Positions 57,706 through 64,000 of a stretch of 64,000 bases of DNA are shown here, piece by piece. How positions within the stretch are numbered: the first letter of the stretch is position 1; the number at the start of each line of letters is the position of its first letter. Source of the DNA: Boseongicola sp. (GTDB taxonomy: Bacteria; Pseudomonadota; Alphaproteobacteria; Rhodobacterales; Rhodobacteraceae); the NCBI GenBank assembly GCA_028824715.1, contig JAPPCV010000148.1:34085-98084 (forward strand), read 5' to 3'. The notes under the pieces were generated by a model that worked only from the letters and a program-made list of their open reading frames with translations, had not been told where the DNA came from and did no database searches. A program made the position numbers and the translations under genes.

Positions 57706-58662
57706 TCAGCCCTCCAGGGTCAGGGTTCCGTTCGCGCGCCGGAACACGGGCGCGGGATCCATGATGTAGCCGCCAAAGCCGTCCGGTCCGCCATCCTTGA
57801 ACCCGAGGAGCTTGAGGCCGTCGTGCTCGACGATGCGGGCGGCGTATCGAAGGACTTTCGTGTCAAGCGCATCGCCGTCCGGCAGCCGCCAGGGACCGCG
57901 TGGCGATTCACTGGTCAAGTAGTGCGTGCCGCGCCCGACGCGACCGTGCTTCTCTGCGTTCCAGCGGGCCTGATGTTCGGGGTCCATGCAGAACAGGCAG
58001 TGCCATCCGCCGTCGACCTGCAGGACCTGCGGCACTTCAAGCTGGCCCCAGCCGCCAGTGAACACGGGAGGTTCCAGCGTCCAGGTCATCAGGTCCGGCG
58101 ACGTGGCGAATCCGATGCATCCAGCGTCATTGGTTTCGTCGATCCCGGCGGCGCGCGCGGTGAAGTACATCAGCCACCCCGGGCCGTCCGGATCCTTCAT
58201 GACCCAGGGGTCGCGCATGGCACGGTCGTGCCACGCGCCCTCCCAGTCGGTCTCGTAATGTGCGGAATTCGGGCCCGTCAGATCGAGGCAGAGGCCATCG
58301 CCCACCCGTTCCCAGGATTCCAGGTCTTCGCCGACGGCGTGACCGATCCGCTGGATCAGCGCGCCTTCCGCCGCGGAGGTTCCGGTGTAGAAGTAGTGCC
58401 AGTATCCGTCGTCGCCCCGCAGTGTCGACCCGGTCCAGGTGGTCCTGTCGTCCCAGGCCGGACCCTCGGACGGCGCAAGCGACGTTCCGCGATGCTCCCA
58501 CGTCACGAGATCGTCGCTGACGGCATGGCCCTGGGTCACGTTCCAGTGGCGAAGATCCGGATCGCCGATCGATTTGGGAGCCTTCAGGTACCAGCAATGC
58601 CAGCGGTTGCCGTCGTGCAGGTACCAGCTGTCCCAGACCCAATGATCTTCAAGCGCCAGCAT
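57706..58662 (-). CDS. GH32/GH68-like (clan GH-J or GH43-fold) glycoside hydrolase
   Basis: A 318-residue protein with the repeated W-rich strands of a five-bladed beta-propeller. Acidic positions match the clan triad: WDSW (Asp11, as in GH68), RDP (150-152) and EVPQ (Glu209). No signal peptide, so it acts in the cytoplasm on sugar imported by the adjoining transporter. Clan J enzymes cleave fructosides such as sucrose or inulin; GH43-type arabinosides are also possible. The ATG at 58662 follows the permease stop by two bases; an upstream frame to 58779 is spurious. Confidence 0.7.
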   Translation of the reverse strand: MLALEDHWVWDSWYLHDGNRWHCWYLKAPKSIGDPDLRHWNVTQGHAVSDDLVTWEHRGTSLAPSEGPAWDDRTTWTGSTLRGDDGYWHYFYTGTSAAEGALIQRIGHAVGEDLESWERVGDGLCLDLTGPNSAHYETDWEGAWHDRAMRDPWVMKDPDGPGWLMYFTARAAGIDETNDAGCIGFATSPDLMTWTLEPPVFTGGWGQLEVPQVLQVDGGWHCLFCMDPEHQARWNAEKHGRVGRGTHYLTSESPRGPWRLPDGDALDTKVLRYAARIVEHDGLKLLGFKDGGPDGFGGYIMDPAPVFRRANGTLTLEG

Positions 58663-58664
58663 GC

Positions 58665-59534
58665 CTACCCCTTCACGCCGGTTGACGCGATCGAGGCGAT
58701 GAACGCGCGCTGCAGGACCAGGTAGAACGCCAGGACGGGTACCGTGATGATGGTGAGATAGGCCATGATCTCGCCCCACGCCGTGTTCAGCTGGAAGAAG
58801 TAGAGCAGCCCCACCATGATCGGTCTCAGGCCCTCTTCCTGCACGACCATGATCGGCCAGATGAACTGGTTGTTGTACATCTCGAGAAACTTCAGGATCG
58901 CGACCGTCGCGATGACTGGACCGGACAGCGGCATCACCACGCGGCGATAGACCTGAAACCAGCTTGCGCCTTCAACGCGGGCCGACTCCACGAGATCACG
59001 CGGCAGGTCGCGGAAGTACTGGACGAAGAGGAAGATCTCCAGCGCCCGGATGATCCAGGGCACGATCTGCACCTGGTAGGAGTTGAGCCAGCCCCAGGTG
59101 ACGCCTTCGGTGGTCAGCCACGGCAGGTTGTTCACCAGCAGAAGCAGCGGCACGGCAACGGTCTCGAATGGCAGGATGTACGTCGCGATGATGATCGCCA
59201 GCACAACGGTCTTGCCACGCCACTCGATGAACACGAACGAGAACGCGGCGATCGAGGCAAGGAACAGCGACAGCACCAGCGTCGTTGCCGTGATGAAGAC
59301 CGAATTGAAGATGAAGAGTCCGACCGGAGCCCTGCTGAACGCATCGCGGTAGTTGTCGACGCCGATGTCCCCGACCGGAAGGAATGCGCGCAGCGACGCG
59401 CTGTCGCTCAAGAGCTGCAGGTCCGGCTTGAAAGAGGACATGACCATGAAGAGGATCGGCAGGACGAAGATGCAGGCGATGAACCCGAGGAAGAGATACA
59501 GTCCGATCAGCCGCGTCGTGCGCTCAAGGGTCAT
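58665..59534 (-). CDS. Sugar ABC permease (MalG type)
   Basis: A 289-residue membrane protein with six hydrophobic helices. The cytoplasmic EAA loop, ESARVEGASWFQVYRRVVMP, is in the normal place. The C-terminal RAFIASIASTGVKG is the MalG-family tail, where the protein ends near the membrane. Pairs with the MalF-type protein encoded upstream. Confidence 0.94.
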   Translation of the reverse strand: MTLERTTRLIGLYLFLGFIACIFVLPILFMVMSSFKPDLQLLSDSASLRAFLPVGDIGVDNYRDAFSRAPVGLFIFNSVFITATTLVLSLFLASIAAFSFVFIEWRGKTVVLAIIIATYILPFETVAVPLLLLVNNLPWLTTEGVTWGWLNSYQVQIVPWIIRALEIFLFVQYFRDLPRDLVESARVEGASWFQVYRRVVMPLSGPVIATVAILKFLEMYNNQFIWPIMVVQEEGLRPIMVGLLYFFQLNTAWGEIMAYLTIITVPVLAFYLVLQRAFIASIASTGVKG

Positions 59535-59535
59535 G

Positions 59536-60606
59536 TCACTTCTCCCGCGTCAGCCAGCGCTGAAGAAGCGAAATCGAGAGCACGAAGAGGAAGAGGAAGA
59601 CGGAAATCGTCGATCCGCCCGAAATGTCCTGCCTTCCATAGCCGCGCTCGACCATCTGGAAGACGATGGACTGCGTGCTGTCCAGCGGCCCGCCCCCCGT
59701 CATGACCGCGACCTGCGGATAGAGCGTGAACGCCTGCATGGTGATGATGATCATCACCAGAATCGCGGTGTTGCGGAGGCCTGGCCACGTCACGTGGCGA
59801 AACGTCTGCCAGCGCGACGCGCCCTCGATCCTTGCCGCTTCGTAGAGTGATTCCGGGATCGTCTGGAGGCCCGAAAGCCAGATGATCATGTGAAAGCCGA
59901 CGCTCTGCCAGATCGACATTGCCATGATCGAGGGCAGCGCGGTTGACGTCTGCCCAAGCCAGTCGACAGGCTCGAACCAGCCGAAGGTCAGCAGGTCGAG
60001 CATCGTGTTCAGGAGTCCGTTCTGGCCGTCATAGATGAACCGCCAAAGCATCGAGACCACGACCATGGAGATCACGACGGGCATGAAGTAGATCGTCCGG
60101 AAGATGTTGATCCCGCGAATCCTCCGGTTGATGAGAAGCGCCAGGCCCAGCGCCGCAGCCGCCTGGAGCGGCGCGACGACAACCACGAAGAACAGGGTGT
60201 TGCGCACGGCTTTCAGGAAGACGACGTCCGTTGCCAGGACGAAGGTGCGCCGGTCGTCACCGCGACCGAAGCTGAACCACTCGCGCTTGCGATAGAATTC
60301 GGGGTAGCCGTCCTTGTTTCGGGTGTATGTGCGCAGCGACGGGAAGACGGGCTTGCCGTCCTTCGTCCTGACTGTGCCGTCATCGTCGCGTTCGGCCTCG
60401 AGCGTGAGCACGGCGATTCCGAAGAGGCGCTCGTAGTTCGCGGTCCCGACCCATTCGGTCGGGTTCGGAGACACAAGGCGCTGGTTCGTGAACGAGAACC
60501 CGATCGCCATGAAGAAGGGAATGATCAGGAATGCCGCAATCAGCAGGAACGCGGGTCCGGCCATCAGCCAGCCCGCACGGTTCTGCTGTGTCAGTCTCGA
60601 TGCCAT
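59536..60606 (-). CDS. Sugar ABC permease (MalF type)
   Basis: A 356-residue membrane protein. N-terminal helix AFLLIAAFLIIPFFMAIGFS is followed by a large periplasmic insert (about 45-125) and five more helices. The EAA loop reads EAARIEGASRWQTFRHVTWP. The insert after helix 1 is the MalF-group feature. Its stop almost meets the start of the MalG-type gene. Confidence 0.94.
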   Translation of the reverse strand: MASRLTQQNRAGWLMAGPAFLLIAAFLIIPFFMAIGFSFTNQRLVSPNPTEWVGTANYERLFGIAVLTLEAERDDDGTVRTKDGKPVFPSLRTYTRNKDGYPEFYRKREWFSFGRGDDRRTFVLATDVVFLKAVRNTLFFVVVVAPLQAAAALGLALLINRRIRGINIFRTIYFMPVVISMVVVSMLWRFIYDGQNGLLNTMLDLLTFGWFEPVDWLGQTSTALPSIMAMSIWQSVGFHMIIWLSGLQTIPESLYEAARIEGASRWQTFRHVTWPGLRNTAILVMIIITMQAFTLYPQVAVMTGGGPLDSTQSIVFQMVERGYGRQDISGGSTISVFLFLFVLSISLLQRWLTREK

Positions 60607-60663
60607 CGCGGCGCCCGGGCAATGGACGGGCGGGCCGGTTCCCGGCCCGCCCGCTGCTCACGA

Positions 60664-61923
60664 TCAGTTGCCGTAGCCGTTGTTGGCCTCGATGTCCGCA
60701 TCGATCTCGTCGACGGCGGCATCAAGCGTGTCCGCGACGTTGGCGCCGTCCGCGATGTCTGCCAAGGCCTTTTCGAAGACCTTTGCGACGACCGGATAGC
60801 CCGGCGTCACGGGCCGCACGAGGGCCTGGGCGTTGGAGAGCCCGAAGAACACCTCGAGGGGGCCGTCCGGGGCGTAGTTCGTGGTCATCGCCGCCGCCGA
60901 CGGGGTTGACGGGATCAGGCCGATGCCGTCCGAGAAGGCGGCAAGGTACTTGTCCTGAATGGCGTGCTCGATCCAGGCAGCCGCGCCGTCGGGATGCTCG
61001 CAGGTCTCGGTGACCCCGAACTGCCACGACGCCGCACCGATGGTCGGTCCGTTGCCGAGATCCGGCGCCGGCAGGAACACGATGTCCTCGACGCCGCCGT
61101 CCATCGTCGGGACCGCCGCCCAGTTGCCGTTCCACGAGAAGGCGTAGCTGCCTTCGATGAACCCGGTGTCGCGGTCAGCGCCGTCCTGGCTGTTGCCAGG
61201 TGCGTATCCGCCGGCAAACAGGTTCTGCCACCACTCGCCGAAGGCAAGTGCCGCATCGCCGTTCAGCGCGCCCTCGGCCGTCGTGTAGTTCGAACGGTCG
61301 ATCATGTCGCCGCCGAAGCTCTGGATGAACGGGCCGAAGGCGTACGGGAACCATTCGCCTTTCCACGCCATGCCGAGGTCAAGCGCGTACTCGTAGTTGC
61401 CCGAGTCCTTGGCGGCATCAAGCGCGGCCTGGAACTCGTCCCGCGACCAAGGGTTGTCGAGCGTGGGCGTGCGGAGGTCCAGCTCGTCGAGCGTGGACTG
61501 GCGGGCATAGAGGGCGACGGCCGCGTCCCAGAGGCCGATCGAGTACAGCGTGTCGTTCCAGATGCCCTTGGTGCCCGGCAGGAAGTCGGCGATCTTCGAC
61601 TCGTCGATGGGCAGCGGCTGCATGTATCCGGCCCAGGCCCATCGTGGCATGACGGGGCCGTCAACGTCGATGATGCAGGGCAGGTTGCCCGCGAGCGCGG
61701 CGGCCTCGACGGAGTCGTTGTAACTCTCCTGCGGGAAGCTCTCGATGACGACGTTCCAGTCCGACTGGCCGGAATTGAAGTCGTCGATGATCCGGTTGAT
61801 GATGTTCGATTCAACCTCGTTGCCGGCGCCGTGGTACCACATGGTTACCGAGGTCTGCGCGACGGACGCTCCGGCTGCGAGTGTTGAAGCGGCCAGCGCC
61901 GCGCCAAAGGTCTTCAGTTTCAT
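60664..61923 (-). CDS. Extracellular sugar-binding protein (CUT1 family)
   Basis: A 419-residue periplasmic solute-binding protein. Residues 1-23 are a signal peptide ending in GASVAQ. The mature part begins with TSVTMWYHGAGNE and runs as a standard family 1 binding protein, with a W-rich binding cleft (WFPYAFGPFIQSFGGDMIDR). The ATG at 61923 overlaps the lacI-type stop as ATGA and has GGGAG upstream. A longer frame reaching 62247 lies inside the regulator. Confidence 0.93.
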   Translation of the reverse strand: MKLKTFGAALAASTLAAGASVAQTSVTMWYHGAGNEVESNIINRIIDDFNSGQSDWNVVIESFPQESYNDSVEAAALAGNLPCIIDVDGPVMPRWAWAGYMQPLPIDESKIADFLPGTKGIWNDTLYSIGLWDAAVALYARQSTLDELDLRTPTLDNPWSRDEFQAALDAAKDSGNYEYALDLGMAWKGEWFPYAFGPFIQSFGGDMIDRSNYTTAEGALNGDAALAFGEWWQNLFAGGYAPGNSQDGADRDTGFIEGSYAFSWNGNWAAVPTMDGGVEDIVFLPAPDLGNGPTIGAASWQFGVTETCEHPDGAAAWIEHAIQDKYLAAFSDGIGLIPSTPSAAAMTTNYAPDGPLEVFFGLSNAQALVRPVTPGYPVVAKVFEKALADIADGANVADTLDAAVDEIDADIEANNGYGN

Positions 61924-63005
61924 GAGAACGTACTCCCTGTGTTGCTCCTGAATTTGGTTACTGAGTTCAGGGCGGTCACGGACGACCGCCAATGGACGGG
62001 TCCCGGAACCATTTCCGGACCCGCAAGCTGCCCGTCTTCGCCCTTGATCATGCCCAGAGCGATCTCTGCCGCTCTTTGTCCCATCGCCAGGTAGGGCAGT
62101 TCCACCGTGGTCAGCGGCGGATACAGTGTCTCGGCAATGGCCCGGTAGTTGTCGAAGCCGGCGACCGAAACGTCTTCGGGGATGCGAAGCCCGCGTGACC
62201 GGACCAGCCCGTAAAGGCGAAGGGCCATCTCGTCGTTTCCGCAGCAAATCACGGTTGGCGGCCTGTCGAGCGCAAGCATCGAGTCGAGTGCGCGCTGAAG
62301 CAGTCCGCCATCGTCGTCCTCGACGTTCCTGCGGGCCATGAGTTCCAGTTCGCCATCGTAGGGAATGCCGGCGGCTTCAAGCGCGGCGCGATATCCCTGC
62401 GAGCGCAGTTCCGTGGCCACCATGGCAGGGTCGAGCGTCAGGTAGGCGATCCGCTCGTGTCCCGAGCGGACCAGGTCGGTCACGAGATCGAACTGGCATC
62501 GCTCGTCGTCTGGCACGATCGCCGGCGTGCCGTCCGCATCGAAGCAGTTGACAAGGACGACCGGGCAGTTTCCGGCGCCGGTGTCGAGGGAGACTTGCTG
62601 GTGATAGTCAGCGACATAGACCAGCGCCTCGACCCTGTGCTGCAGGAACGTGCGCACGAGTTGCGGCACCTTGGCCGAGGTTCCGCCGGTATCCGCAATG
62701 ATCAGCGTCTTGCCGCTGTCGGCCATGACCTTTTGGATGCCCTGGACGATGTAGAGATCCGGAAGGCCTGTCGGCTCCATCGGTTCGAGCTTGTGGCTGA
62801 GTGCGCCAGTGACGAGTCCGATCAGTCCTGAACGGTTGGATCGCATCATTCGGGCTGCATTGGATGGGACGTAGCCAAGTTCCGCCATGGCCGCCTCGAC
62901 GGCCTTTCGCGTTTCCCGGCCAACCGGCGCGTCACCGTTCAGGACTCGGCTTACGGTCTTTGGCGAAACGCCTGCCGCCTTCGCGACGTCGTAGATCGTG
63001 GCCAA
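61920..63005 (-). CDS. LacI-family transcriptional regulator
   Basis: A 361-residue LacI/GalR repressor. The helix-turn-helix is TIYDVAKAAGVSPKTVSRVL, with the hinge helix AARMMRSNRSGLIGLV, then a periplasmic-binding-protein-like effector domain. The frame is open to 63119 but ATG candidates there overlap the operators. The TTG at 63005 is preferred: it gives the standard LATIYDVA start, follows GGGGGAT by a proper distance and leaves the palindromic operators upstream. First gene of the sugar operon. Confidence 0.92.
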   Translation of the reverse strand: MATIYDVAKAAGVSPKTVSRVLNGDAPVGRETRKAVEAAMAELGYVPSNAARMMRSNRSGLIGLVTGALSHKLEPMEPTGLPDLYIVQGIQKVMADSGKTLIIADTGGTSAKVPQLVRTFLQHRVEALVYVADYHQQVSLDTGAGNCPVVLVNCFDADGTPAIVPDDERCQFDLVTDLVRSGHERIAYLTLDPAMVATELRSQGYRAALEAAGIPYDGELELMARRNVEDDDGGLLQRALDSMLALDRPPTVICCGNDEMALRLYGLVRSRGLRIPEDVSVAGFDNYRAIAETLYPPLTTVELPYLAMGQRAAEIALGMIKGEDGQLAGPEMVPGPVHWRSSVTALNSVTKFRSNTGSTFS

Positions 63006-63058
63006 CGCTATCCCCCGCCTGACGCCGAACGACTCCAGGACTCCCGGCGAAAACAGCC

Positions 63059-63088
63059 ATGACATCGAAGTCATGACATCGGTGTCAT
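63059..63088. promoter_or_regulatory. Two overlapping LacI-type operators
   Basis: ATGACATCGAAGTCAT (63059-63074) and ATGACATCGGTGTCAT (63073-63088) are near-perfect palindromes with a central CG, sharing two bases and repeating every 14 bases. They start 54 bases upstream of the TTG start of the regulator, the right place for autoregulation of the whole operon. Confidence 0.75.
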
Positions 63089-63097
63089 AGCAGCCCG

Positions 63098-63113
63098 CTT
63101 GCGAAATCGCAAG
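63098..63113. promoter_or_regulatory. Further palindrome upstream of the operators
   Basis: CTTGCGAAATCGCAAG has perfect 7-bp arms around AA, ten bases beyond the second operator. The sequence differs from the two operators, so it may bind another regulator or extend the control region. Confidence 0.5.
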
Positions 63114-63119
63114 TGTCAC

Positions 63120-64000
63120 GTGTCATGCCCGATCGCCGATTGCCTGGACCTGCGCCGTGACATCGCCAGGCGGATGCGGCGCAGTTCGGTGCGCCTGGAA
63201 TGCGGCGAGAATTCCGGCATTGGATGCCAGGACGGGGGACACCGAAGCCGGACGACGAGCGCGGCGGGCCTCGAACATGGCTGCGCGACATTGCTGACCC
63301 CGATGTCCAATTCAAGGCATGGCCGAAGCAAGGGCGACCGGGTCAAGGCAACGGGAGGCGACAACTTGAGTTCAGGTCGGGATTCTCGGGGCCCGGAGAA
63401 GCAGCGACGTCAAGTGAACTTCCGGTTCGAGATGTACGGCGCTCCGTCAATCCGCGGTGTGGATACCCGCTTTGCCGAAGTTGCATTCCATCAAGCCGCC
63501 ATTGCGGAGGAGGCGGAGAGGGCGGATGATCGAACTCCCTTGTCAGCCCGGTGTTGCCGATCGGTCCTCCGTGTGCAGGCCAGGCTGGACCGGACCGGAC
63601 GCAAAGATCGGACAGGATTGCTGCTCCGGTGCAACCATCCTGGTATCCGGCCAATCCTTTGTGGCGACGCTGGTTCTGATGCATGCCATCGCTTGTTCGA
63701 TGACAACGTTCTGAGCAGAGGTGACCGGTCGCTCGGCACTGGCGGCGACGAATAGCCGACGGGTCACGTCAGGGTCAACCACACGCCGACAATTGACCAA
63801 GGCGGATCTGTTCCAACACGGCGCGCGATCTCGAGAGGTCCGTGTTTCAGCTCCAACCGTTCTTCGGCCTCGATTCAAGGCGTGCTTGCGATGCCCGGTC
63901 GGCATGGCTGGCGTCCCTGAGCGCGGATTCATGGCTCGACGGAGGGTCCGGGCAGGCGTGACCGCCCCCCGGTCTTTCCCGAGGGCGGCGGTCGCGGCGG
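63120..64000. other. No supported gene; terminator-like hairpin at right edge
   Basis: About 880 bases with only short or compositionally poor open frames on both strands. A plus-strand piece near 63585-63660 (DAKIGQDCCSGATILVSGQS) vaguely recalls a left-handed beta-helix acyltransferase, but the frame is interrupted by a stop at about 63716 and the resemblance is weak. At the end, GACCGCC (63960-63966) pairs with GGCGGTC (63987-63993), probably the terminator of a gene outside the window. Confidence 0.4.

Noticed and set aside
63585..63716. Left-handed beta-helix-like peptide near the right edge
   Set aside because: Only one imperfect hexapeptide turn is seen, then a stop; too little to call a gene or remnant.

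Overview
The window is 64 kb of high-GC DNA from an alphaproteobacterium. Gene content points to Rhodobacterales or a close relative. The evidence is an fnrL-ccoNOQP-ccoGHIS respiratory cluster, an irr gene divergent from fabA-fabB-fabI, a methionyl-tRNA synthetase with the STSxGRG form of the KMSKS loop, an IalB-family protein, an alphaproteobacterial LexA box (GAAC-N7-GAAC), and a bL9 with a long acidic tail. No rRNA, tRNA or CRISPR array was found.

Layout. 0-9.3 kb is housekeeping: an ACT-domain protein (cut by the window edge), polA, a VOC protein, an IalB-like periplasmic protein, a LexA-controlled imuA-like gene, a DMT exporter, a Nudix hydrolase and metG. 9.4-15 kb is a worn catabolic region. 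Intact genes (GST, DHDPS-family aldolase, AEC transporter, beta-keto acid cleavage enzyme) alternate with pseudogenes of Gfo/Idh oxidoreductases, a zinc alcohol dehydrogenase and a cupin carrying an internal stop. 15-19.5 kb is an accessory island: an ORC-like AAA ATPase translationally coupled to a frameshifted cysteine desulfurase, a Tn3-family transposase remnant, a RelE/HigB-type toxin remnant and a RES-domain toxin. 19.7-25 kb holds fabIBA/irr, an SRAP (yedK) gene and rpsF-rpsR-rplI. 25.5-28.5 kb holds a class V aminotransferase and a photolyase.

28.8-38.4 kb is the first half of the dcw cluster (mraZ-rsmH-ftsL-ftsI-murE-murF-mraY-murD), tightly overlapped. It stops after murD; the usual ftsW-murG-murC continuation is replaced by fsa on the opposite strand, then priA. 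41.5-44.9 kb holds an MFS transporter, msrA and prmA. 44.9-53.9 kb is the complete cbb3 oxidase locus read leftwards: fnrL, an FNR-type site, ccoNOQP, then ccoG, ccoH, ccoI and the tiny ccoS.

54-63.1 kb, also read leftwards, ends with a seven-gene sugar operon: lacI-type regulator, CUT1 binding protein, two permeases, a GH32/GH68-like hydrolase, a MalK-type ATPase and a D-2-hydroxyacid dehydrogenase. All of these genes overlap or nearly touch, behind two overlapping palindromic operators. Downstream of it are a cytochrome b561 and a HAD hydrolase. The last 0.9 kb has no gene I can support.

The least explained parts are the AAA ATPase/cysteine desulfurase pair, the lone SOS-controlled imuA, and the sugar operon with an unknown substrate.
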